Source: DATDOY01 sp035293045
Lineage (GTDB): Bacteria > Actinomycetota > Acidimicrobiia > IMCC26256 > JACPCJ01
DNA: 5,300 bases
Reading direction: 5' to 3'
Assembly (NCBI GenBank): GCA_035293045.1
Contig: DATDOY010000141.1
Span: forward strand, 1-5,300
In this document: positions 1-5,280 of the stretch, one piece after another
Layout: each line of letters starts with the position of its first letter
Numbering within the stretch: the first letter of the stretch is position 1
Notes under the pieces: generated by a model
What the model was told of the DNA's origin: nothing
Database searches by the model: none
The model's input: only the letters and a program-made list of their open reading frames with translations
Made by a program: the position numbers and the translations under genes

Positions 1-767
1 CCGATCAGGTGATAGTCGGCGGGCCAGTAGCGGGTGAATCGCGAGTCGTCGGCGCCGTACCCGATCGCCGAGCAGTAGTTGAACAGCGCGTCGAACCACA
101 CATACGCCACGTGCTTGGGGTCCCACGGCAGCGGCACTCCCCAGTTGATCGACGTCCGGCTCATCGAAAAGTCGCGGAGGCCGGACTTGATGAAACCGAG
201 CACTTCGTTGAGACGGATCTCCGGGCGCACCGCCTCGGGGTTGGCCCCGTAGTGATCGAGGAGGCGTTGCTCGTACCGCGAAAGCCGGAAGAAGTAGTTC
301 TCCTCGGTGACGCGCTCGACGGGCTTCTCGTGAATCGGGCAGTTGCTGCCGACCAGCTCGTCCTCGGTGTAATAGGCCTCGCAGTTGACGCAATACAGAC
401 CCTCGTAGGTCGCGAGCTCGATGTCGCCCGCGTCGTAGACGCGCTGGAGGAACTCCGTGACGGCGGCGTGGTGACGGGCGTCGGAGGTCCGCATGAAGTC
501 GTCGTACTTGATGTCGAGCGTGTCCCAGACCTCGCGAAAACGCGGCGCCATCGCGTCGACGAAGACCTGCGGTTCCACGCCCTCAGCGTTGGCGGTGCGA
601 AGGATCTTCTGGCCGTGCTCGTCGACGCCGGTCAGATAGAAGACGTCGTCCCCCCACATCCGGCGCCACCGCGTGAGCACATCGCCCGCAATGGTCGTGT
701 AGGCGTGGCCGATGTGGGGTACATCGTTGGGGTAGTAGATCGGCGTTGTGACGTAGAACGTACCCAT
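1..767 (-). CDS. metG: Methionyl-tRNA synthetase, N-terminal part (partial at window edge)
   Basis: This class I aminoacyl-tRNA synthetase attaches methionine to initiator and elongator tRNA-Met in the cytoplasm. The visible 255 codons cover the Rossmann catalytic core up to about the end of the zinc and connective region. Visible motifs are TPIYYPNDVPHIGHAY at residues 8-23 (HIGH signature), LTGVDEHGQK (45-54), and a zinc knuckle with C126, C129, C143 and H146. That Cys3His pattern is the one I recall for Thermus MetG, and ENYFFRLSRYE and the YVWFDALFNY block also fit. The KMSKS loop and anticodon-binding domain lie beyond the left edge. The ATG at 767 gives the usual start just before the first beta strand (TFYVTTPIYYPN); a GTG three codons upstream (776) is in frame, and GGAG lies close to the ATG. 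The gene is divergent from the AbrB-type regulator across 89 bases. No T-box leader fits in that space. Confidence 0.97.
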   Translation of the reverse strand, partial: MGTFYVTTPIYYPNDVPHIGHAYTTIAGDVLTRWRRMWGDDVFYLTGVDEHGQKILRTANAEGVEPQVFVDAMAPRFREVWDTLDIKYDDFMRTSDARHHAAVTEFLQRVYDAGDIELATYEGLYCVNCEAYYTEDELVGSNCPIHEKPVERVTEENYFFRLSRYEQRLLDHYGANPEAVRPEIRLNEVLGFIKSGLRDFSMSRTSINWGVPLPWDPKHVAYVWFDALFNYCSAIGYGADDSRFTRYWPADYHLI

Positions 768-856
768 TTGCTCCACTGCGATGTCGGGGCCGGGGCGGGC
801 TGAACGTGGCGACGTTACGATACGACTCGTCCAGGAGGGGGGTCCTCCGGGTTCTC
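768..856. promoter_or_regulatory. Divergent metG / abrB-like intergenic region, presumed promoters
   Basis: These 89 bases separate two divergent genes, so both promoters should lie here or just inside the genes. The only A/T-rich stretch is around 815-823. It reads TACGAT on the plus strand (816-821) and TATCGT on the minus strand (822-817), both acceptable -10 boxes of the TANNNT type that overlap almost completely. I see no convincing -35 box for either. If both are real, the two genes would compete for one polymerase site. AbrB-type proteins often bind their own promoter, so autoregulation here is plausible but is inference only. Confidence 0.35.
831..850 (+). promoter_or_regulatory. Small hairpin over the only strong Shine-Dalgarno of the abrB-like gene
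   Basis: GGAGG at 834-838 can pair with CCTCC at 844-848 around a five-base GGGGT loop. CC 831-832 and GG 849-850 can extend the stem past an unpaired A. The left arm contains AGGAGG (833-838), the best Shine-Dalgarno match upstream of the ATG at 857, but it sits 18 bases from that ATG, farther than usual. The structure could mask ribosome binding, or by folding bring the site closer to the start. It may also be chance in GC-rich DNA. Confidence 0.3.
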
Positions 857-1120
857 ATGTCGAAGAACACGGGCGTTTCCCGCAAGATCGACGATTTAGG
901 ACGGCTGGTGCTCCCGGCCGAGATTCGGCGCCGCTTCGGTCTCAACGAAGGCAGCCATGTGGAGATCCACGTGGACGGCGACCGCATCGTCTTGAGTCGC
1001 GTCCACGATGCCTGCGTGTTCTGCGGGAGCGGTGACGATCTCCGGGCGTTCCGAGACCGCCGGGTTTGTGCCTCCTGTGTGGCGCAGCTCACCGATCCGC
1101 AGACGCCGACCCCTTCTTGA
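857..1120 (+). CDS. abrB: AbrB/SpoVT-type DNA-binding regulator with C-terminal zinc finger
   Basis: This 87-residue transcription factor has two parts. Residues 1-48 form a swapped-hairpin AbrB domain (STG-like NTGVSRKIDDLGRLVLP, then AEIRRRFGLNEGSHVEIHVDGDRIVLSR), closely following Bacillus AbrB, which begins KSTGIVRKVDELGRVVIP. Residues 53-74 hold CVFC and CASC spaced by 14 residues, a probable four-cysteine zinc site; similar C-termini occur in clostridial AbrB proteins as I recall. The family binds DNA as dimers or tetramers and controls transition-state genes; the targets here are unknown. An in-frame GTG at 806 would add 17 residues without family resemblance, so the ATG at 857, which lines up with the Bacillus start, is preferred despite its distant Shine-Dalgarno. 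The gene is inverted between metG and rsmI and overlaps rsmI tail to tail by 32 bases. The symbol rests on domain and gene order. Confidence 0.88.
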   Translation: MSKNTGVSRKIDDLGRLVLPAEIRRRFGLNEGSHVEIHVDGDRIVLSRVHDACVFCGSGDDLRAFRDRRVCASCVAQLTDPQTPTPS

Positions 1121-1949
1121 GTCCGACGGCAAGTTCGTAGGCCCGCCGCCTCGAGATCGTCAGCCGCCGAGCGACCTCACCAGCCGCGTCCTTCACCGAG
1201 AGCCCGCGCGCGAGCTCCGCTTCAAGCGCGACGACCACCGCGGCGTCGTCGGACGGTCCGGGCGGAGCAGCCGGCCCGAGCACGACCACGACCTCACCGC
1301 GTGCGGCGACGGGGAGGGCCCCGGCGCACTCGCCGAGGTGACCCCGCCATACCTCTTCGTGGATCTTGGTGAGCTCGCGCGCGATGGCGACGCCCCGGTC
1401 GGGTCCCAACGCTGCGGCGAGGTCGTCGAGAGTCGCGCCGAGACGGGCGGGCGACTCGAACACGATCACCGGTCGGTCCTCGAACTCGAGCGCGGCGAGG
1501 CGAGCTGCTCGCTCCTTGCCCTTCCGGGGGAGAAACCCCTCGAAGACAAACCGATCGGTGGAAAAGCCCGACAGGATGAGCGCGGCGATCGCGGCGGTCG
1601 GCCCGGGAACGGCATCGACGCGGATGCCGGCGGCGATGCACGCTCGCACCAGTCGCGACCCCGGATCGCTGATTCCCGGCGTGCCGGCGTCCGAGACGCA
1701 CGCCACCGTTCGCCCGCACAGAATCTCGTCGACGATGCGGCGCGCCATCTCGGCCTCGTTGTGTCCGTGAACGGCAACCAGACGCCCGCCCGCCGGAATG
1801 TCGAGCGCGGAGAGCAGCTTGCGCGTCCGCCGCGTGTCCTCGGCGGCGATGACGTCCGCTCTCTTGAGCGCGGCGACGGCGCGCGGCGACAGGTCACCGA
1901 GGTTGCCGATCGGCGTGGCCACGACGACCAAGGTTCCTGGCGCGCTCAC
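1089..1949 (-). CDS. rsmI: 16S rRNA (cytidine(1402)-2'-O)-methyltransferase RsmI
   Basis: RsmI uses S-adenosylmethionine to 2'-O-methylate C1402 in the decoding centre of 16S rRNA, acting on the 30S subunit. The 286-residue protein has the tetrapyrrole-methylase-like fold in order: VATPIGNLGDLS (10-21), AAEDTRRTRKLL (36-47), HGHNE (61-65), SDAGTPGISDPG (86-97), VPGPTAAI (114-121), FEGFLPRKGKER (136-147), and RELTKIHEEVWRG (191-203). A short C-terminal helical domain (about 250-280, SVKDAAGEVARRL...SRRRAYELA) is typical of the family. The usual SPHR reads SPAR at 166-169. The GTG at 1949 is chosen because GGAG lies six bases upstream and it shares GTGA with the stop of the DUF192 gene, a coupling arrangement. 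A GTG at 1985 would place 12 extra residues inside that gene. It is the last gene of the ychF-DUF192-rsmI group. Confidence 0.96.
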   Translation of the reverse strand: MSAPGTLVVVATPIGNLGDLSPRAVAALKRADVIAAEDTRRTRKLLSALDIPAGGRLVAVHGHNEAEMARRIVDEILCGRTVACVSDAGTPGISDPGSRLVRACIAAGIRVDAVPGPTAAIAALILSGFSTDRFVFEGFLPRKGKERAARLAALEFEDRPVIVFESPARLGATLDDLAAALGPDRGVAIARELTKIHEEVWRGHLGECAGALPVAARGEVVVVLGPAAPPGPSDDAAVVVALEAELARGLSVKDAAGEVARRLTISRRRAYELAVGLKKGSASADR

Positions 1950-2287
1950 GTGATCTCCAGCGTGTCGCCGAGCGAGACCTGCCACCGCGCGAACGAACCC
2001 GCCTTGGCTTCGATCGCGAACGCCGCGCCGAGCGCGGGACGCGAGACCCGCCGCGGGGCCAGGGTCGTGATCCTCACCACCTCGCCGTCGAGGTTGCAGA
2101 ACGCCACGTCGATCGGAAACCGGACGCCGAACGTGTGCACCTGACGACAGGGCCGGAGCAACAATGCACCGTCGAACTCCTCCCGGCCGCGGAGCCCCCG
2201 GCGACGTTCGGCTCGTGTCGCGGCGACTTCCAAGGACGCAAGCACAGTTCCGGTCGTCGCGGAGAGCAGCCAGCCGTCGTCGCGCAT
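1946..2287 (-). CDS. DUF192 (COG1430) family small protein
   Basis: This 113-residue protein matches the DUF192 pattern: an early strand pair (TVLASLEVAAT, 14-24), the RAERRRGLRGRE signature (25-36; usually RxxGLM.R), then VHTFGVRFPIDVAFCNLDGEVV (50-71; equivalent to the family FWMKNTxxPLDIxFxDxxGxVV), and a closing segment FAIEAKAGSFARWQVSLGDTLEI (90-112). The family has no established biochemical function. Many members are exported, but here I see no signal peptide or membrane segment, so a cytoplasmic location is inferred. The start is the ATG at 2287, 16 bases after the ychF stop; a GTG directly before it (2290) is in frame, and neither has a clear Shine-Dalgarno, which suggests coupling to ychF. 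Its TGA overlaps the rsmI GTG. It is sandwiched between two translation genes. Confidence 0.88.
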   Translation of the reverse strand: MRDDGWLLSATTGTVLASLEVAATRAERRRGLRGREEFDGALLLRPCRQVHTFGVRFPIDVAFCNLDGEVVRITTLAPRRVSRPALGAAFAIEAKAGSFARWQVSLGDTLEIT

Positions 2288-2303
2288 CACGGGGACCGTG
2301 CCG

Positions 2304-3371
2304 CTACACGTTGAAGCGGATCTCGACGACGTCGCCATCCGACACGACGTAGTCCTTCCCCTCGACCCGGATCTTCCCGAGGTCCTTGGCCTTCGCCCAA
2401 GAACCGATCTCGAGGAGCTCGTCCCAGCGGATGACCTCGGCACGGATGAATCCCCGCTGGAGGTCGGAGTGGATGACGCCCGCGCACTCCGGAGCGCTCG
2501 CTCCCGCTCGAAACGTCCACGCCCGAGTTTCCTTGTCGCCCGTCGTGAGGAACGTCCGCCGGCCGAGCAAGTGATAGGCGGAGGCGGCGAGCCGCGGCAC
2601 GACACCTTCGCCGAGACCGAGCCCGTCGAGCATCTCGGCGCGCTCGTCCGGTTCCATGCGCGCCGCCTCCATCTCGAGCTGCGCGCACACAGCGAGGGTT
2701 TCGAGGCCGGTCGATTCGATGACTCCCGTCAGGGTCGCCGCGTCGTCGAGCTGGTCGTCGCCGATGTTGACGACAGCGAGCGCCGGCTTGTTGGTGAGGA
2801 GGAACACGGGAACGAGGGTGGCGCGGACGTCGTCGGCGAGGCCGGAGCGGAAAATGGGCGTTCCTTCGGAAAGGACCGCTTCGGCCTCGGCGAGTGCCTT
2901 CACCTCGGCGGCGGCCACCGGATCGTTCTTGGCCGCCTTGCGCTGTCGCTCGGCGCGGGCCTGCACCGCTTCGAGGTCGGCCATGACCAACTCGAGTTCC
3001 AACGTCGCGAGGGCGTCCTCGGGATCGGCATCGCCCGTCACGTTGTCGTCGGCGAACGCCCTCAGCACGATGACGAGCGCGTCCACTTCGCGCAGCGACC
3101 CGAGGAAGCGATTGCCGAGGCCCTCCCCCGAACTCGACCCCTTCACGAGCGCCGCAATGTCGGTGAACTCGACCGTCGTGTGCACGAGCTTCTTGGAGTT
3201 CGACATCTCGCCGAGACGCTCGACCCGGTCATCGGGGACCCTCGCAACCCCCATGTTGGTTTCGGTGGTCGAAAAGGGATGCGGCGCCACGGCGACGTCC
3301 ATCCCGGTCAACGCTGAGAACAGCGTCGACTTCCCGGCATTGGGGAGGCCCACGAGCCCCAGTCGTTCCAT
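2304..3371 (-). CDS. ychF: YchF/OLA1-family P-loop NTPase
   Basis: YchF is a ribosome-associated Obg-like NTPase; family members prefer ATP to GTP and are linked to stress and redox control of translation. The 355-residue protein (usual length about 360) shows G1 GLPNAGKST (8-16), a switch I region PFSTTETNMG (32-41), a G3 region DIAALVKG (71-78) followed by GEGLGNRFL (82-90), a charged helical, probably coiled-coil insert (about 130-170), G4-like VNIGD (201-205), and a C-terminal TGS domain (about 272-355) with ETRAWTF, AGVIHSDLQRGFIRAEVI, VEGKDYVV, and the FNV end typical of YchF. G3 reads DIAA where the family has DIAG, and the G4 site ends in D rather than the usual E. The ATG at 3371 places G1 where it lies in other YchF proteins. 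It appears to head an operon with the DUF192 gene and rsmI, and is divergent from the bL37-like gene. Confidence 0.95.
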   Translation of the reverse strand: MERLGLVGLPNAGKSTLFSALTGMDVAVAPHPFSTTETNMGVARVPDDRVERLGEMSNSKKLVHTTVEFTDIAALVKGSSSGEGLGNRFLGSLREVDALVIVLRAFADDNVTGDADPEDALATLELELVMADLEAVQARAERQRKAAKNDPVAAAEVKALAEAEAVLSEGTPIFRSGLADDVRATLVPVFLLTNKPALAVVNIGDDQLDDAATLTGVIESTGLETLAVCAQLEMEAARMEPDERAEMLDGLGLGEGVVPRLAASAYHLLGRRTFLTTGDKETRAWTFRAGASAPECAGVIHSDLQRGFIRAEVIRWDELLEIGSWAKAKDLGKIRVEGKDYVVSDGDVVEIRFNV

Positions 3372-3484
3372 CGAGGCTCAGCGTACTGACCGACTACCCT
3401 GCGGCTTTCTCCGGGGGACGCCCGGGATGACCGAGGAAGTCCCCGCACCGCGTATCCCCGCACCACGTAAGGACGTAGGAAGCG
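3372..3484. promoter_or_regulatory. Divergent ychF / bL37-like intergenic region
   Basis: These 113 bases lie between two divergent translation-related genes and should carry both promoters. On the plus strand TACCCT (3395-3400) fits TANNNT, and on the minus strand TACGCT lies shortly before the ychF ATG, but neither has a good -35 partner. A possible stem pairs CCGGG (3411-3415) with CCCGG (3421-3425) around GGACG. Near the plus gene, ACGTAAGG is followed directly by ACGTAGGA (3465-3480), giving two Shine-Dalgarno-like purine runs, of which AGGA at 3477-3480 is correctly spaced from the ATG at 3485. No alternative gene is seen here. Confidence 0.4.
3440..3464 (+). repeat. 10-base direct repeat TCCCCGCACC, two copies
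   Basis: TCCCCGCACC occurs at 3440-3449 and again at 3455-3464, exact in both, with a 15-base period. It lies 20-45 bases upstream of the bL37-like start, where an operator or a leader structure could sit. No known regulator motif is recognised, and two copies of a C-rich 10-mer could arise by local duplication. Confidence 0.5.
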
Positions 3485-3571
3485 ATGGCCAAGAAGTCGA
3501 AGAAGCGCCGCTTGAAGGCACGCCGCAGCAAGGCGAACAAGGGCCGCAAGCCCAACGCGGGGCGTCGCTAA
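3485..3571 (+). CDS. Ribosomal protein bL37-like miniprotein (28 aa)
   Basis: This tiny ORF encodes 28 residues, MAKKSKKRRLKARRSKAN and onward, ending KPNAGRR. Fifteen residues are Lys or Arg and none is acidic, as in rRNA-embedded ribosomal peptides. The tail SKANKGRKPNA (15-25) closely matches, from memory, the end of Mycobacterium smegmatis bL37 (SKANHGKRPNA), a 24-residue actinobacterial protein of the 50S subunit found by cryo-EM. The start MAK plus basic run also matches. AGGA at 3477-3480 lies four bases before the ATG, and 25 of the 27 sense codons after the ATG end in G or C, as expected for a real gene here. It is divergent from ychF, and its TAA shares bases with the TAG of the convergent membrane-protein gene. 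A bS22-type protein is less likely, as those carry a different core. The homology is recalled, not computed. Confidence 0.8.
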   Translation: MAKKSKKRRLKARRSKANKGRKPNAGRR

Positions 3572-4380
3572 CCCGTTCTCCCACGGCCGCGGGTCCAGGC
3601 CACGGCGGCCGACGTCAGCCCGAGAGCGACCGTCGCCCACGCTCGGAGTCGGAGTCCTTCGGTCATCTCGCGCACGAGGGCGCGCGCCGCGTTCTCGAGC
3701 GCCGGGTCCACGAGTCGTTCCGCAAACCGGTCCACGAACACGTTCGGTCCGAGCGCTAGCAGGGTCGACCAGAACGCCAGCGCGATCCCCGCCGCGACCA
3801 CCACGCGGTAGCGGTTGTCGGCCACAAGCAGCCCGAGCGTCAGCCCGATCCCGGCCAACAGCAGCGAAAGGCGCAGCGACCGACCGGTCTCGTCCGAGAG
3901 GCGCGACAGGTCCGGCAGTTGCTCCTCCGCCCCGACGTTGACGGCGCGCAGGTCGTCCACGGGAAGGCGCTCCGCGAGCGCGGGATCGGCCCGCGCCACC
4001 GCGGCACGCACGGCCGGCTCCGCCGCCGCGAGATCGAGGATCACCTGGTCGGCGTCGCCCGACAGCAGCGAACGGTGCAGCGCGGCCACCGCGGCTTCGA
4101 ACGCCTCGGCGAAGGGGCGCTCGGTCGCCGCCCTCGCCACCTCCTCTGCGATGCGCGCCGACGCATCGTCGGGAACGGCGACGGGCGAGCGGGCCACGAC
4201 CCGCTCGGTGATGGCGTCTGCGATCAACGCGCGCACCTCGGCGGACTGAAGGCTGTCGGTCGCGGCGGCGGCGAACCGCTCGGAGTCGAGGAGGTCGCCT
4301 TGCACCCACAACGCGCCCTGGACGGCGGCGAGCGCCGCGGCCGCGCCGATCGCCAGCGCTCGGGCGAGGGTTCGGCGCAC
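3568..4380 (-). CDS. Actinobacterial integral membrane protein of unknown function
   Basis: The 270-residue protein begins with a basic stretch and a hydrophobic helix (about 7-26, ALAIGAAAALAAVQGALWV). A soluble, alanine-rich helical domain follows (about 30-165), then two close hydrophobic helices (170-187 and 191-211), a loop, and a last helix (about 246-262) ending in a basic tail. The soluble domain, presumably outside the membrane, runs LDSERFAAAATDSLQSAEVRAL..., then FAEAFEAAVAALHRSLLSG and VILDLAAAEPAVRAAV. This resembles a broad group of actinobacterial membrane proteins with a pattern F...A...H..L..G...V.LDL; I know no function for it. The GTG at 4380 is preferred: it lies 8 bases after the hydrolase stop, behind a weak GGCGAG. 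Longer in-frame starts lie inside the hydrolase gene. It is probably cotranscribed with that gene. Its TAG overlaps the TAA of the bL37-like gene. Confidence 0.82.
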   Translation of the reverse strand: MRRTLARALAIGAAAALAAVQGALWVQGDLLDSERFAAAATDSLQSAEVRALIADAITERVVARSPVAVPDDASARIAEEVARAATERPFAEAFEAAVAALHRSLLSGDADQVILDLAAAEPAVRAAVARADPALAERLPVDDLRAVNVGAEEQLPDLSRLSDETGRSLRLSLLLAGIGLTLGLLVADNRYRVVVAAGIALAFWSTLLALGPNVFVDRFAERLVDPALENAARALVREMTEGLRLRAWATVALGLTSAAVAWTRGRGRTG

Positions 4381-4388
4381 GGCTCGCC

Positions 4389-5276
4389 CTACCGCCAGCT
4401 CGGGACGGCGTCGAGATAGGCCAACAGCGCGGCGGTCATCTCGGCCGGACGCTCCTCCGGTGTGTAGTGACCGCAATCGGCGATCTCGACGCGCGAGAGA
4501 TTTGGGACGCGCTCTTCCATGCCAGCCGACAGCTCCGGCGTGAGAATCGGATCGCCGTCGGTCGTGATCATCAAGCAGGGCACGTCGATGCGCACACCCT
4601 CGTGGTCGGCCGTCAACTCCCAGTTGCGATCGAGGTTGCGGTAGTAGTCGAGCGGCGGAGTCAGGGCGCCCCGCGGCGCGAACGCCTCCTCATAGACATC
4701 GAGGACCTCGTCGGGAAAGGCGTCGACGTTGACCGTGGTGCGGGTGCGGAAGAACAGCTCGAGAAACCCCCGGATCGACAGCTCCGCGAAGAACTCCGGG
4801 GCGGCCTCGTCCTGGAACTGCACCATGTAGTTGGGCCGATCCGGCCGCACCGAACGCAACACCTCCAACGGCGGCAGCGGGAGATGCGGGAGGTCGGGCA
4901 TGTTGACGCCCACCACACCGGCCACGACGGACGGGTGCATGCGCGCCAGCGGCCACACCACCGCCCCGCCGAAGTCGTGACCCACAAGCACGGCCCGCTC
5001 GTGACCGAGCGCCGGGACCGCGGCGGCGACGGTGGCGGCGAGGAAGGCGACGTCGTACCGGACGTCGGGCTTGTCGGACCGGCCGTAGCCGGGCATGTCG
5101 ATGGCGACCGCGTGGTAGCCGCGGCCGGCCACGACCGGGATCTGGTGACGCCACGACCAGGCGAGCTGCGGAAACCCGTGACAGAACAGCACGAGCGGGT
5201 CGCTCCGCCTCCCGGCCTCAAGCGCGTGGAGGCGGACCCCGTTGGCGACGACGTAACGCGCACGCATCACCGCCAT
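4389..5276 (-). CDS. Alpha/beta hydrolase, epoxide hydrolase type
   Basis: This 295-residue alpha/beta hydrolase would open an epoxide with water through an enzyme ester. It has the full catalytic set expected: HGFP oxyanion motif (33-36), nucleophile D101 in VGHDFGG, probable acid D242 in TTDGDP, and H270 in CGHYTPEERP. The cap domain supplies two candidate ring-opening tyrosines, Y150 in NYMVQFQ and Y212 in YYRNLDRNW, matching the YFQ and WYRNMERNW contexts of mammalian soluble epoxide hydrolase. The tyrosines and the Asp nucleophile favour an epoxide hydrolase over a haloalkane dehalogenase or esterase. The substrate is unknown. No signal peptide is seen, so it is probably cytoplasmic. The first ATG is at 5276; the ATG at 5267 (M4) has AGGA eight bases upstream and may be the true start. 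The membrane-protein gene follows 8 bases after its stop. Confidence 0.9.
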   Translation of the reverse strand: MAVMRARYVVANGVRLHALEAGRRSDPLVLFCHGFPQLAWSWRHQIPVVAGRGYHAVAIDMPGYGRSDKPDVRYDVAFLAATVAAAVPALGHERAVLVGHDFGGAVVWPLARMHPSVVAGVVGVNMPDLPHLPLPPLEVLRSVRPDRPNYMVQFQDEAAPEFFAELSIRGFLELFFRTRTTVNVDAFPDEVLDVYEEAFAPRGALTPPLDYYRNLDRNWELTADHEGVRIDVPCLMITTDGDPILTPELSAGMEERVPNLSRVEIADCGHYTPEERPAEMTAALLAYLDAVPSWR

Positions 5277-5280
5277 CCTG

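Noticed and set aside
9..803. 264-codon open frame on the plus strand
   Set aside because: It is the antisense shadow of metG, and the metG HIGH motif and zinc knuckle account for this DNA.
768..856. T-box or other riboswitch leader for metG
   Set aside because: The region is too short, and no specifier loop or T-box consensus is seen on the minus strand.
806..856. 17-residue N-terminal extension of the AbrB-like protein from a GTG at 806
   Set aside because: The added residues (ATLRYDSSRRGVLRVL) have no counterpart in the family, and the ATG at 857 aligns with the Bacillus AbrB start. It remains possible because of the poor Shine-Dalgarno spacing for 857.
1008..2144. 378-codon open frame on the plus strand, starting inside the abrB-like gene
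   Set aside because: It is antisense to rsmI and the DUF192 gene, with low-complexity Arg/Gly/Asp-rich translation and no family resemblance.
2301..2319. Stem CCGCT / AGCGG around the ychF stop codon, as a possible terminator
   Set aside because: It has only five pairs with a nine-base loop and no T-run, and it sits between closely spaced operon genes. It is likely chance.
2298..3317. 339-codon open frame on the plus strand
   Set aside because: It lies antisense to ychF, whose motifs are unmistakable over the same bases. The plus-strand translation has no recognisable domain, and long shadow frames are expected in GC-rich DNA.
2656..3759. 367-codon plus-strand open frame spanning ychF, the intergenic region and the bL37-like gene
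   Set aside because: It crosses several better-supported genes in another frame, and its Ser/Arg/Ala-rich translation has no domain.
3308..4309. 333-codon minus-strand open frame overlapping the membrane-protein gene
   Set aside because: Its product is almost entirely Arg, Gly and Ala, the usual shadow composition, while the overlapping frame gives clear membrane helices.
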